A DNA stretch of 64,000 bases, from the NCBI GenBank assembly GCA_028285625.1, contig JANQOX010000025.1:62001-126000 (forward strand), given 5' to 3'. The notes beneath the pieces were generated by a model that was not told where the DNA came from, did not search any database, and saw only the letters and a list, made by a program, of their open reading frames with translations. Both the position numbers and the translations under genes were made by a program. This stretch comes from Myxococcota bacterium (GTDB lineage: Bacteria; Myxococcota_A; UBA9160; UBA6930). This document shows, piece after piece, positions 9,061-18,113 of the stretch (the first letter of the stretch is position 1; each line of letters starts with the position of its first letter).

Positions 9061-9590
9061 TGGACGCGACCCCCGAAGCGAGCGATGCCGAGCTCGGCGA
9101 GATCACCCGCTGCTACAACCTCCTCTACCGGCGGACGTCGCGCCACGCGCCCGCGCGCGTGTGGCGTGCGATCACCGACGCCGACGAGCTCTCGCGTTGG
9201 ATGGGGTACCCCGCGCGGGTCGATCTGCGCGTCGGCGGCGACTACCACGTGACCTTCACCGGCAACCCCGATGGTGATCTCGATGGCGTGATCGTGGGCA
9301 TCGAGCCCGGGCGTCGCCTCACCTACGCCTGGGGTCTCTCGGTGCTCGAGTGGCGGCTCGAGCCCGACCCCGATGGAGCAGGGTGTCGCTACACGTTCCT
9401 CCACCATGGCATGCCGGTCCGCGGTGTGGAGGAAGAGGAGGGCGTCGGCGCGGGCTGGCACGCATGGCTCGATGAACTCGACATGCTGCTCGAAGGACGC
9501 AGCCTCGACGCCGCGGCCAGCCGGGCGCGGTACGCCCGACTGTGCGCCCGCTACCGCTCCGCGATCGAGGCCGTGATCGGGCCGATCTGA
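9060..9590 (+). CDS. SRPBCC/AHSA1 (START-like) domain protein
   Basis: The 176-residue product has the helix-grip start of Aha1-C-type proteins: HAPARVWRAITDADELSRWMG, then DLRVGGDYHVTF and the strand IVGIEPGRRLTYAWGL. Members have a hydrophobic cavity and are commonly encoded next to ArsR repressors. Proposed roles are ligand binding or detoxification, and none is proved here. The start codon overlaps the arsR stop by one base. The C-terminal helix (GWHAWLDELDMLLEG) closes the fold. The cytoplasmic location is inferred from the lack of any export signal. Confidence 0.9.
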   Translation: MDATPEASDAELGEITRCYNLLYRRTSRHAPARVWRAITDADELSRWMGYPARVDLRVGGDYHVTFTGNPDGDLDGVIVGIEPGRRLTYAWGLSVLEWRLEPDPDGAGCRYTFLHHGMPVRGVEEEEGVGAGWHAWLDELDMLLEGRSLDAAASRARYARLCARYRSAIEAVIGPI

Positions 9591-9697
9591 GCCGGCGCGC
9601 CCGACCTGAGTGCCCCCGCGTCTGTGGTAGGATCGTCGGCCGCTCGGGCGCGAGGGCCGGCCCCGCGCGCAAACGAAGAGGAGAGCCCTCCGAACCC

Positions 9698-11482
9698 ATG
9701 GGCAAGACACTCCTCGCATTCGCGATCGGTGTGGTCGCGACCACGGCCACGCTTTCCGGTTGGCTCGTCTGGCACAACCCGATCGCCTGGACCTTCGCTT
9801 CGGTTGCGGAACTCGTCCTGGCGGTGGCGTTCGTCGCGGTTCTGACGAATGGTGCCTTCGTGGCGGCCCTGCTCCTCGCCTGGCCGGTGGTGCGGCGCCT
9901 GCTGCCGCATGACCTTCGCCACGCATGGGGGGCCTTCCTCGCCGGCGGGCTGCCCGCTCTCCACCTCGCATGGATCTTCCTGAACCGGCTGCCCCTTCCC
10001 CAACAGCTGTTCTTCCCCCCTCTCTACGTGACGCCGGCGGGTCTGCTGCAGGCCGGCCTGATCGCGGTGGTGTGCGGCCTGGTCGTCTGGGCGGCACTCG
10101 TCGGGTTGGGCCGGCATCGGACGGGAGCGGCCGTCCTGGCTCTGGCCCTCGCCGTCGGGATCGCCTCGATCTGCTTGGTCTGGAACGCGAGCGAAGAAGG
10201 CTGGCAGCGCCCCGTCGCCCTCGAGGAGGTGGCTCGGGTCGCCGCCGAGCAGGCGCCGAAGTGGGCCGCTGTGCCCGCGGGCGAGTCCGGACCGGTGATC
10301 GTGCTGGGGATCGATGGTCTCAGCTGGGCCGCGGCCCTCCCGTTGATGGCCGAGGGCAGGCTGCCGGGCTTCTCGGCCCTCGTCGGGCGTGGAGCGATCG
10401 GATACCTCGACAACGGCGACGACTCCTACTCGCCGCGCATCTGGAACGAGATCTTCAGTGGCCGACCAGCCGACGAGCACGGGGTCCACGGGTTCATCAA
10501 GCTGGTCCTGCCGCGCACCGGCACGACCGTGCCGGACTTCGTGTCGCAGGTACCGGCCATCGACACCTTCTACGGCATCAAGCAGCTCTTCCGGCGCGCG
10601 CGCAATCTCGGCCCCGATCTCTGGCGCCTCGTGGAGACGCAGCTCTCCGATGTGCGCGTGCAGCGCATCTGGGACGTCGCCTCCGACCAGGGGCGATCGG
10701 TGGTGGTCGCCAACCCTCTGAACATCCGGCCGGTCTATCCCGTTGGCGGCGCGATGGTCGCGTTCCAGGAGCGTGCCGACGAAGGCACGTTCTACCCGGC
10801 CGAGCTCGCATCGCGGTGGGCCGTACCGGATGTGCCTGGCATCAAGCGTCGCAGCGTCGCGGAGTGGAAGCAGGTCGTGGACGCGGAGGCGGCGTTCACG
10901 CTGGAGCTCTTCGAAGAACACCAGATCGATCTGGGCATCTACTTCACCAACGTGATCGACGCGCTGGGCCACGTCCACTGGGCTTTCGCCAGCGAGGGCC
11001 GGCGCCTGGTCTGGGATCGCCCGGCGGATCTCGACGACGAGGCTTGGCACGCGCTGGTGGTCGAGAATGCCGATCGTCCGGTCTTTGCGGGATACGGAAT
11101 CGTCGACGCGGCGCTGGTCCGCATCCAGCGCGCCCATCCCCATGCGCGATTCGTGCTGGTCTCAGACCATGGCTGGACGTTCTCGGGCTTCAAGCACTAC
11201 GGGTCCCAGGACGGGGTGATCGTGCTCTCCGGTCCCGGGGTCCGGCCCGGTGTCCTTTCCGACAAGCCGCACATTCGCGACATCGCGCCGACCGTCTTGT
11301 CGCTTCTCGGGGTGCCGATCTCGCGAGAGCTCCAGGGGCGCGTGATCGCCGAGGCTCTCGAGAACCCGCCTGCGGTCGCGTATGTGGACGCCTACGGCCC
11401 GCCGCCCTTCGGCGCGGGGGACAGCACCCAGATGAGCGAGGAGCTGCTCGACCAGCTGGAGGCCATGGGGTACGTGCGTTGA
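9698..11482 (+). CDS. membrane-anchored alkaline phosphatase superfamily phosphodiesterase
   Basis: The protein has 594 residues. About five hydrophobic segments occupy the first 160 residues, and a globular domain of the type I phosphodiesterase/nucleotide pyrophosphatase type follows. Visible motifs are VIVLGIDGLSW (metal-ligand Asp near residue 205), a nucleophile region SPRIWNEIFSGRPADEHGVHGF, DALGHVHW and SDHGWTFSGFKHYG, then the terminal RDIAPTVLSLLGVP typical of the superfamily. The substrate is unknown: lipid head groups, glycans or nucleotides are possible. GAGGAGAG lies upstream of the ATG at 9698. The stop codon overlaps a TTG start of the peptidase gene (TTGA), which suggests joint expression in envelope metabolism. 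Confidence 0.87.
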   Translation: MGKTLLAFAIGVVATTATLSGWLVWHNPIAWTFASVAELVLAVAFVAVLTNGAFVAALLLAWPVVRRLLPHDLRHAWGAFLAGGLPALHLAWIFLNRLPLPQQLFFPPLYVTPAGLLQAGLIAVVCGLVVWAALVGLGRHRTGAAVLALALAVGIASICLVWNASEEGWQRPVALEEVARVAAEQAPKWAAVPAGESGPVIVLGIDGLSWAAALPLMAEGRLPGFSALVGRGAIGYLDNGDDSYSPRIWNEIFSGRPADEHGVHGFIKLVLPRTGTTVPDFVSQVPAIDTFYGIKQLFRRARNLGPDLWRLVETQLSDVRVQRIWDVASDQGRSVVVANPLNIRPVYPVGGAMVAFQERADEGTFYPAELASRWAVPDVPGIKRRSVAEWKQVVDAEAAFTLELFEEHQIDLGIYFTNVIDALGHVHWAFASEGRRLVWDRPADLDDEAWHALVVENADRPVFAGYGIVDAALVRIQRAHPHARFVLVSDHGWTFSGFKHYGSQDGVIVLSGPGVRPGVLSDKPHIRDIAPTVLSLLGVPISRELQGRVIAEALENPPAVAYVDAYGPPPFGAGDSTQMSEELLDQLEAMGYVR

Positions 11483-12444
11483 GCCGTGGGGTCGCCAAGG
11501 TTCGGCTCGGCGACGCGCTCGGTCTGCACCCCGTGCGAGAGCGGGCGCGCCAGGCCCTGGTGGCGCTGCGCGGCCAGGAGGACGTGCCGCCCAGCCTGTT
11601 CGGCCTCTCCAGCCTGAGCCAGCTGCGCCCACGGATGGCGCTGCCCATGTGGCGCGGCCGCCCCTTCGTCGAGCGGCAGGTCATCCTCACGAACCTGTTC
11701 AATCACCGGCAGACGCCGATTCACTTGGGCTGGTCCGTGAAGAAGACCCAGGTGCGGGACTTCCGCGGGCGAGACCTGACCTACGACAGCCACAACGGCA
11801 CCGACCTTGCGATTCCGGTGGGGACGACCGTGGTGGCGCCGGCTCCGGCGGTCGTGGCGCACGTGACGAGCGAGTTCAACCGCGGGGGCCTCAAGATCTT
11901 TCTCGACCATGGCGGGGGCCTGATGACGACCTGCGCCCACCTGGCGCGGAGTCTCGTCGAGGTCGGCCAACAGCTCCGCCGTGGCGAGCCCATGGCGATC
12001 TCGGGCTACAGCGGACTCGACGCGCTGGTCACCTTCCCGTTCGGCGTGCCGCACACACACTTCAACACCTGGCTCGACGCCGAGCCCGTCGACCCCTTCG
12101 CGCACGACGGACACGTCTCGCTCTGGCGAGGAGGTGATCTGCCTCGGCCCGTGGAAGATGCCGACGATCCGCCGTTTGCTGCGTCGGAGTACGACGCCGA
12201 CGCCGTCGCGGCGGCGATTGTCGGCTGTCGGACACCGGCCGTTCGTGCGCGGCTGGAGTCACTCGAACCGCTTGCCGTGCGGGCGGCTCAGACGATCGTC
12301 GAGATGAACTACTACCCGACGCGTTTCGAGTGCCGGCCCAACCCGTATGGGGAGTCGCACGACCGCGCGCCCAGGCTCGACCTGCCGTTTCTCGCACGCG
12401 ACTTCGACGGCGTGGTCTTCGCGGACGATCTCGGCACATTGTGA
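11479..12444 (+). CDS. M23-family (LytM-type) metallopeptidase
   Basis: The 321-residue product has the LytM zinc site: HNGTDLAIPVG (His105, Asp109 counted from the TTG start) and HTHFN (His192, His194). Active M23 enzymes cut peptidoglycan cross-bridges, and inactive ones activate amidases. Here all ligands are present. No signal peptide is seen, which is unusual for a wall enzyme, so the N-terminus or location is uncertain. The TTG at 11479 overlaps the upstream stop. The next in-frame Met, in RPRMALPMW, would remove about 50 residues. Coupling to the membrane phosphodiesterase suggests a shared envelope role. Confidence 0.85.
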   Translation: MSRGVAKVRLGDALGLHPVRERARQALVALRGQEDVPPSLFGLSSLSQLRPRMALPMWRGRPFVERQVILTNLFNHRQTPIHLGWSVKKTQVRDFRGRDLTYDSHNGTDLAIPVGTTVVAPAPAVVAHVTSEFNRGGLKIFLDHGGGLMTTCAHLARSLVEVGQQLRRGEPMAISGYSGLDALVTFPFGVPHTHFNTWLDAEPVDPFAHDGHVSLWRGGDLPRPVEDADDPPFAASEYDADAVAAAIVGCRTPAVRARLESLEPLAVRAAQTIVEMNYYPTRFECRPNPYGESHDRAPRLDLPFLARDFDGVVFADDLGTL

Positions 12445-12460
12445 GGCACCGTCAGGTGCC
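12445..12460 (+). terminator. short hairpin after the peptidase gene
   Basis: GGCACC, loop GTCA, GGTGCC starts at the base after the peptidase stop. The 6-bp stem has no T-tract, so it may be only a weak terminator or an RNA 3'-end stabiliser. It separates the phosphodiesterase-peptidase pair from the regulator gene 30 bases downstream. Confidence 0.35.
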
Positions 12461-12474
12461 CCATCATTCGTGGC

Positions 12475-13698
12475 GTGAGCGAGGACCGAGACAGGGAGTC
12501 CCCCGAGCGCCGAGCGCTGCGGCTGATCGAGACCCTCTACCAGACGACGTCGAAGCCGTCGGCCTGGCAAGCGTTCGCCGAGCAACTCTCGTTGGACATG
12601 GGCGATCAGATGGTCGCCGTGAACCTGGTGATCCCCGGCACGGTTCCGGCGCGGGTCGCCTACCGCGTGCACTCCCCCGGCGTGTACGCGGAGGTCTTTG
12701 CTCGCCACGTCCTGGCCGGCACCGACCCGTGGCCCCTGAAGGCGATGCCGAGGGATCGGTTCATGTGGGGGAGGGATCTCTTTCCCGACGAGGATCTCGA
12801 GGCGACGGCCTTCTACCGGGAGTACATGAAGCCCCAGGGGCTCAAGCCGGTCGGCGGCCTGGGCTGTGTCTTCGCACGGGGGGAGGACGGCCTTCCCGCG
12901 GCTGCGGTGGGGGTCTACGCACGAGAGGGGTGCCGACGACTGACCGACGTGGACATGGCGACCTGCAATCTGCTGGTGGCCCACCTCAAGAATGCGTGGG
13001 AGTTGTTTCTGGGTCTGACGTCGGTCCGCAGGCGGCGCGAGGCGCTCGCCGAAGCCATGGACCTGATTCCGAGCGGCGTGGTGTTCATCGATGGGCGCGG
13101 CCGCGTCGCGGCGACGAACCGCGCGGCCGAGCGACTGGCCGACGCCGAAGACGGCTTCAGTCTCGCGGGGGGGCTGCCCCAGGCGACCCGCGCGACGTCG
13201 GCCAGGGCGATGCGGCGCATCCTCGATTCCGCTGTGGGGCTCGGTCAGGTTCCTGGCCAGGCTGCCTACCAGGCCTTCACCATCGCGCGGCACTCGGAGG
13301 CGCGGCCCTATGCGGCCTGGGTGGGAACGCTTCGCGGGCCCGGAGAGGCGAGGCTCGACGACGACCCGGTGGCGATCCTCTTCGTCACCGACCCCGACCA
13401 GGCCTCGCCGGGGCTGGCCGACCACCTGCGCGCCCTCTACGAATTGAGCCCCGCGGAGGCCGACCTGGCGCGCCTGCTCTGCGACGGCCACTCGATCGAG
13501 CAGGTGGCGGAGATCCGTGGCGTGAGCCTGCATACGGTGCGCGCGCAGCTCAAGGCGTGCTTCGGCAAGACGGGCACCCGCCGACAGGGCGAGTTCGTCG
13601 CCATGGCGCTGGGCAGTGCCGCGGCGGGCGTGGCCCAGCCGGACCTGGCCCGGCCCACCCCGATCCAAGCCGCGAGAGCGGCACGCGCCAAACGCTAG
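12475..13698 (+). CDS. LuxR-type HTH transcriptional regulator with PAS-like region
   Basis: The protein has 407 residues. The C-terminal LSPAEADLARLLCDGHSIEQVAEIRGVSLHTVRAQLKACFGKTGTRRQGEF is a GerE/LuxR helix-turn-helix (about residues 320-375). The middle LIPSGVVFIDGRGRVAATNRAAERLA is a degenerate PAS-like stretch. The first 180 residues have no recognised domain. No receiver or autoinducer-binding domain is seen, so the signal is unknown. Start is GTG at 12475. It lies in line with, but separated by a hairpin from, the peptidase gene, and seven bases before the sulfotransferase gene, which it may help control. Confidence 0.87.
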   Translation: MSEDRDRESPERRALRLIETLYQTTSKPSAWQAFAEQLSLDMGDQMVAVNLVIPGTVPARVAYRVHSPGVYAEVFARHVLAGTDPWPLKAMPRDRFMWGRDLFPDEDLEATAFYREYMKPQGLKPVGGLGCVFARGEDGLPAAAVGVYAREGCRRLTDVDMATCNLLVAHLKNAWELFLGLTSVRRRREALAEAMDLIPSGVVFIDGRGRVAATNRAAERLADAEDGFSLAGGLPQATRATSARAMRRILDSAVGLGQVPGQAAYQAFTIARHSEARPYAAWVGTLRGPGEARLDDDPVAILFVTDPDQASPGLADHLRALYELSPAEADLARLLCDGHSIEQVAEIRGVSLHTVRAQLKACFGKTGTRRQGEFVAMALGSAAAGVAQPDLARPTPIQAARAARAKR

Positions 13699-13705
13699 TC
13701 GTCGG

Positions 13706-14362
13706 TTGCTGGCTCACCACGGCAAGCGCTGGGTCTACCTGGGCGTCCCCCGGACGGGCAGCACGACCCTGCATCACTCGGCCGACCTGCTCGGTGCCGA
13801 AGAGGTGGCGCCGCAGCACGTCATGCAGGTGCCCGAAGCGCTCCGCAGCTACCGCGTGTACGCGAGCGTCATGGGGCCGTACCGACGTGCCGTCTCGCTC
13901 TGGTATCTCTTCCAGCGCGACCACGCGAAGCAGGCTGCGTGGACGCTCGACCTCGACGAAGCATCGGCCCACGACTTCCCGCGCTTCACACGCAAGGTGA
14001 TGGTTCCCGAGCGTCCGCACCTGAACGTCTACCAGTGGACCGTCGATCGTTGGCTCGCTCTGGCGGGAGAAGGGCTCGAGATCGTGCCGATCCATACCGA
14101 GCGGCTGACCCAGGAGTTGATCGCCGCGGACATCCTCCCCAAGGGCGTCGTGCTGCCGCGGCGTGCGCGGACCCGCGTGGGGGACTGGCGCGCCGTGTAC
14201 GACGACGAGTCCGCCGAGCGCGTCCGGGCGTGGGGCGCCCCGGACTTCGCCCGCTTCGGGTACGACGAAGACCTCGCGAGCTATCCGGCACCCGAGAGCG
14301 ATGCGACCCCGAAGGGCGAATCCCCCCGTTGGCGCAGGCTCTTGCGACGGATGCGCGGCTGA
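13706..14362 (+). CDS. sulfotransferase-like P-loop protein
   Basis: This 218-residue protein carries VPRTGSTTLHH (residues 14-22 on), the 5'-phosphosulfate-binding loop of sulfotransferases (consensus PxxGSTxL). A later MGPYRRAVSLWYLFQRDH segment fits the 3'-phosphate-binding region, in which an Arg and a Ser are expected. It would transfer sulfate from PAPS to a hydroxyl or amino group of an unknown acceptor. The start is TTG at 13706 because no ATG or GTG lies before the P-loop. It is shorter than most family members (250-300). It ends six bases from the convergent glycan-type membrane protein gene, consistent with surface polysaccharide modification. Confidence 0.72.
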   Translation: MLAHHGKRWVYLGVPRTGSTTLHHSADLLGAEEVAPQHVMQVPEALRSYRVYASVMGPYRRAVSLWYLFQRDHAKQAAWTLDLDEASAHDFPRFTRKVMVPERPHLNVYQWTVDRWLALAGEGLEIVPIHTERLTQELIAADILPKGVVLPRRARTRVGDWRAVYDDESAERVRAWGAPDFARFGYDEDLASYPAPESDATPKGESPRWRRLLRRMRG

Positions 14363-14368
14363 CCGCGC

Positions 14369-15973
14369 CTACTCTTGGGGAGGCGTGCCGCGGCCGAAGC
14401 GGTCGCCCAACCAGGCCAGCACGAGCAGCGCGCACGCGAACGCCGTGAAGAGTCCGAGCGGGGCCATGGCGTAGGTGTAGCGGGGTACGCGCAGGCCGTG
14501 GGCGATGGCCGCCGTGAGCGCCGTGGACAGCAGCAGCGCCGCAGCCAACGCGGCGGCCCACCCGAGTTCGAAGGGGCGTCCGTGGCGCCAGGGCAGCGCC
14601 AGCACCGCGAGCGCAGCGAGGTGGAGCGGCAGGAACAGGGCATTGAGGGCGGCGTAGACGCGCCCCCAGCGCCGTCCCAGCCGGGCGTCGCCCAGGGTCC
14701 AGGTGCGGCCCTCGGGATCCGACGCCGCCGACACGGCTCGCTCGAGGTCGGCGACGTACGCGGCCCCCGCGCGGTGATCGGTGAGCCAGGCATGGCCCCT
14801 GGCGAGTTCGAGCGAGCGCGCCTGCAGACGAGGTCCCTGGACGTAGGCCCGGTCGCTGAAGCGGATCCCGTCGGGCACCCGGTACACCAGCCACAGTTCG
14901 CCGGCGACCTTGGAGACGAGGCGCCCGGGATCGTCGAGCGCCGCCCGCGCGAACCACCCCAGTGCCAAGCGCCGGAACGCGTCGTCTCCCCCTTCCAGGT
15001 GTTCGTCGAGATCGCGGATGAATGGGCCGAAGAACAAGCGATCCGGATTGAAGCCGCGATCCGCGTAGCGGTGGTCGCGCTCCGGGTCGAAGTGCGCGCG
15101 TTCCTCGGCGTACGTCCGCAGCAGGTGGCGAACGGCGTCCTGTCCGGGGGCATCGGGCTCGGAGGCCAGCGCTTCTTCCATCATCGGCGCCACCCAGTGG
15201 AAGTGCCAGGAGAGCACGACCCCAGGCATGAAGCGGCCCGCGTTGGGGTCTTCGGCAGCGAGGATCCGGTCCGGGAGGACCAGGAGCGCGAAGCTCGCGA
15301 CCGGGGGGAGCAGCAGCGCTGCGGCGGCCAGGCGCCAGCCCGGCCGGAGATGCAGGAGCAGAAGGCCCACGGCGAGAACGGCCGACGGGGCGAGCAACAA
15401 GGTTTGCGGCCGGAGCATGGCGAGGGCCGTCGCGGAGCCGACGCAGAGGCACGCGACGGCCAGCAGGCGCCGCCCTGTATGGTGGTCGTCCATGCGGAGC
15501 CGCAGCCCTTCCACCACCGCGACGAGCAGCGCGCCCTGGAACAGAGGCGTCACGGCCTCGGGTCGGATCTGCAGCTCGTATACGATGCTCTGGGCGAGCC
15601 AGGACTGCGTCGCGAGCAGCCCCAGGCCCGCCACGCGCCGCGCGGTCTCGAGCCAGGGCGGATGCGACGGCAGCGGGATGCGGAGCCACGCGAACCACAC
15701 GAGGCAGGCCGCTGCGATCCCCAGCACGTGTTGGACGACGACCACCGCGGACAGGTCGCCGAATGCCCGGAGCACGGCGAACACGAACGCCGGGTACAGG
15801 AACTCGCGCGATCCGGTATGGCCGAATCCCTCGCCGGAGAGCATCTGGATGGCCGGCTGCAGGTAGCCGCCGAAGTCGGGGTCGATGGACGCGAGCGCCG
15901 GCGCGCGGACGCGCTCGAGGACCGCCACCGCCAGGATGATCGCGGCACCCAATCCGTGCGCGAGTCGCGCCAT
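14369..15973 (-). CDS. polytopic membrane protein, GT-C (ArnT/PMT-like) glycosyltransferase candidate
   Basis: The 534-residue product has about ten hydrophobic segments. The first loop holds ASIDPDFGGYLQPAIQML, placed like the acidic catalytic loop of GT-C enzymes such as ArnT, which transfer sugars from polyprenyl carriers in the periplasm. A large soluble loop (about residues 245-410) sits between two membrane bundles. I see no decisive motif, so the enzyme assignment is tentative. The ATG at 15973 directly precedes the first membrane helix. It is the last gene of a three-gene reverse-strand operon with the fusion protein seven bases upstream. Confidence 0.65.
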   Translation of the reverse strand: MARLAHGLGAAIILAVAVLERVRAPALASIDPDFGGYLQPAIQMLSGEGFGHTGSREFLYPAFVFAVLRAFGDLSAVVVVQHVLGIAAACLVWFAWLRIPLPSHPPWLETARRVAGLGLLATQSWLAQSIVYELQIRPEAVTPLFQGALLVAVVEGLRLRMDDHHTGRRLLAVACLCVGSATALAMLRPQTLLLAPSAVLAVGLLLLHLRPGWRLAAAALLLPPVASFALLVLPDRILAAEDPNAGRFMPGVVLSWHFHWVAPMMEEALASEPDAPGQDAVRHLLRTYAEERAHFDPERDHRYADRGFNPDRLFFGPFIRDLDEHLEGGDDAFRRLALGWFARAALDDPGRLVSKVAGELWLVYRVPDGIRFSDRAYVQGPRLQARSLELARGHAWLTDHRAGAAYVADLERAVSAASDPEGRTWTLGDARLGRRWGRVYAALNALFLPLHLAALAVLALPWRHGRPFELGWAAALAAALLLSTALTAAIAHGLRVPRYTYAMAPLGLFTAFACALLVLAWLGDRFGRGTPPQE

Positions 15974-15980
15974 GCCGGAC

Positions 15981-17444
15981 CTAGGCCTCCGGGGAGGGGG
16001 TCGGTTCGGCCGCGCGCGTGGCATCGTCGTCGAGAGTCGTGATCTCCGCTTCCAGGATGAACTGGTAGGCGAACATCTCCGGCCAGAAGCGCGCCAGGGC
16101 GTGGTAGCTGCGGGCGAGCGACCCGACCAGGCGGCTTCGTCCGGTGGACTCGAAGACCACCTCGAACGGCAATGCCGTGGCCATCTCTCCGACGATGTGG
16201 AAACCCGCGGCTTCGACCTCGCGTCGGAACGTGGCGCGGGTGAACAGGTGCACGTGCGTCTCGTCGAGGACGCCCCGGGGGCCGTACTCGAAGCGGCCCA
16301 CCAGCAGCGACAGGCGATAGAACCAGATGGCGATGTTGGGTGTCGAGATGAGCAGCCGGCCTCCGGGCTTCAGGTACCGGCGCGCGCTCCGAAGGAGTTG
16401 TTCGCGCTCGCGCAGGTGCTCGATCACGTCCGACGAGACGACGAAGTCGAAGACCCGGCCCGTCGGCAGCTCGAGCGGCCGCTCAAGGTCCCTGCGGTAG
16501 TAGGCATCGAGCGCGTCGCTGGCATCGTCGCCCGGTCGCGTGTCCACGCCGGTCACCGAGACGCCCCGCTCGGCGAGAGGTCGTGCCAGCAGGCCCTGGG
16601 AGCAGCCCAGGTCGAGGACTCGGCTGCCCGGCTGGATGCGGTCGACGATCTGCATGTGCGAGCCCGTCGAACTCTGCTTGAGCGTGTAGTGGACCCCGTG
16701 GTCCACGAGGTAGCGATGGCGGCGGTTTCCGTGGAGCTGGTGGAACCGGTAGTCGAGTGCCTGGGACAGCGACTCCCACAGTGCCCCGAGGCGTTCGCGG
16801 TCCGACGAGAACTCGCGCCAGTCCGGCCGCACCGAGACCTCCCGGATCGGGAGTCCGAGTGCGCGGCACTGGATGGCGAGCTGTGTGTCGAAGCGACGGT
16901 CGTCCGAATCGAGCTGGTGCGGAATGCGCGCGATCGCTCGCATCGGGTAGGCGCGATAGCTCGTGTGCACGTCGGCGAGCCGCAGTCCGAGCACGCGATT
17001 GAGCAGTCCGGTCGCCGCACGCCGAGCGAGCTGGCGCACCGATGCAGCGGGTGCGCCCTGGGCCGAGCGCGCCAGCCAGACGCTGGCCTCGGGGCCCTGG
17101 GCGACCGCGTCGAGCAGGCGCGGCAGGGCCTCGAGCGGATGGACTCCGGCGCGCGCGAAGACCACGGTGCCGAATCGGCGCAGCGCTGCGAACTCGAATG
17201 CGGCCTTGCGCATGCCGCCGAAGTCGAGCGGCCGGGCGGCCCGGTGGATCAGGACCTCGAGCTTTCGCCCTTCGTGCGAGATCGGGTCGGCGCCTGTCAG
17301 GGGCCCGCCCGGGCGATCCTCGACCACCACCACGGCATCGAGCCCGATCAGGGCGCGCTCGGGAATGCGCGCGAGCTCGGACGCGAGCTCGGCGTCGTCG
17401 GCGACGCCGAACAGGAACAGCGCCGTCGGCCCGGGGTAGCTCAC
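15981..17444 (-). CDS. degenerate GT2 domain fused to SAM-dependent methyltransferase
   Basis: This 487-residue protein has two parts. Residues 1-225 follow the family 2 glycosyltransferase layout, including the acceptor segment RVLGLRLADVHTSYRAYPMRAI. The expected metal/nucleotide site DAD is replaced by Ala97-Arg98-Ala99 in an otherwise conserved context (VVF...GVHPLEALP). Residues 247-450 are a class I methyltransferase: VLDLGCSQG (276-284), acidic Asp301 and SSDVIEHL, then LKPGGRLLISTPN. GT2-methyltransferase fusions are known, but this GT half should not bind a metal-nucleotide in the usual way. Expression with the membrane protein and the nitrobindin-like gene suggests glycan or lipid-carrier modification. 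Confidence 0.84.
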   Translation of the reverse strand: MSYPGPTALFLFGVADDAELASELARIPERALIGLDAVVVVEDRPGGPLTGADPISHEGRKLEVLIHRAARPLDFGGMRKAAFEFAALRRFGTVVFARAGVHPLEALPRLLDAVAQGPEASVWLARSAQGAPAASVRQLARRAATGLLNRVLGLRLADVHTSYRAYPMRAIARIPHQLDSDDRRFDTQLAIQCRALGLPIREVSVRPDWREFSSDRERLGALWESLSQALDYRFHQLHGNRRHRYLVDHGVHYTLKQSSTGSHMQIVDRIQPGSRVLDLGCSQGLLARPLAERGVSVTGVDTRPGDDASDALDAYYRRDLERPLELPTGRVFDFVVSSDVIEHLREREQLLRSARRYLKPGGRLLISTPNIAIWFYRLSLLVGRFEYGPRGVLDETHVHLFTRATFRREVEAAGFHIVGEMATALPFEVVFESTGRSRLVGSLARSYHALARFWPEMFAYQFILEAEITTLDDDATRAAEPTPSPEA

Positions 17445-17448
17445 GAGC

Positions 17449-18006
17449 TCAACCGATCCGGGCGAGCGTGTTCTGGTCGGTATGGTGGAACAGTTCTTCG
17501 CGACCGGGCATGCGCATCACCGTGTCCTCGCGGTACCGGAAGCGGCCATCCGGCAGCACCTCGATCTCGACTTCATAGCGGACCGTCCTGAACGCGGAGT
17601 GGAGGAACGGGTTCGAGCAGATGCCGAACACGGGCTCTCCGACCTCGGCCGCCAGCTCGAACCGCGTGGCGTCCGCAGCGACCGTGCCCCCCGCCAGCAC
17701 GCTCACGCCGCGCGGGACGAGAAAGCAGCGCATCACCTGCTGGGCCTGCGGGTCCCACAGCCAGTAGCCGACCTCCTCGTGGAAGGGGTCCGCTTCGCCC
17801 TCGGGCCAGGCGGTGGTCGCGTAGCGAAGGGCCTGCAGGCGCTGCTCGTGGTTGTCCACCTCGCCGATGGCCTCGAGGACCAGGCGTTCCCGGTAGCGCG
17901 TCTCTTGCGGCGTGCGGTCCGGCGCGGGCGCCACGTCGACGCCGGCATCACCCTCCCAGGTGCCCACCAGAGCCGCCAGCGGTCCCAACCCGTTTGCGTC
18001 GGCCAT
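17449..18006 (-). CDS. nitrobindin-like heme-binding beta-barrel protein
   Basis: This 185-residue protein matches the nitrobindin/FABP-like family (formerly DUF1794). The first strand LVGTWEGDAGVD corresponds to the GxWxGxG signature, and the C-terminal ELFHHTDQNTLARIG contains the His (about residue 174) that ligates heme in the family. Nitrobindins bind ferric heme and isomerise peroxynitrite or bind nitric oxide. A cytoplasmic location is likely. It is the first gene of the reverse-strand trio, four bases before the fusion gene. Why it travels with glycan genes is unclear. A GCTAGCTAGC palindrome lies just upstream of its start. Confidence 0.85.
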   Translation of the reverse strand: MADANGLGPLAALVGTWEGDAGVDVAPAPDRTPQETRYRERLVLEAIGEVDNHEQRLQALRYATTAWPEGEADPFHEEVGYWLWDPQAQQVMRCFLVPRGVSVLAGGTVAADATRFELAAEVGEPVFGICSNPFLHSAFRTVRYEVEIEVLPDGRFRYREDTVMRMPGREELFHHTDQNTLARIG

Positions 18007-18113
18007 GCCCCCCCCTTCGATCGGTCGGTGCTAGCTAGCCCAATCGCCCGGCTCCGCAACGCCACGGCGCGCCGGGTGCGGTCGACGCCGCGACCCCTCG
18101 TGCTCCGGGCGGA

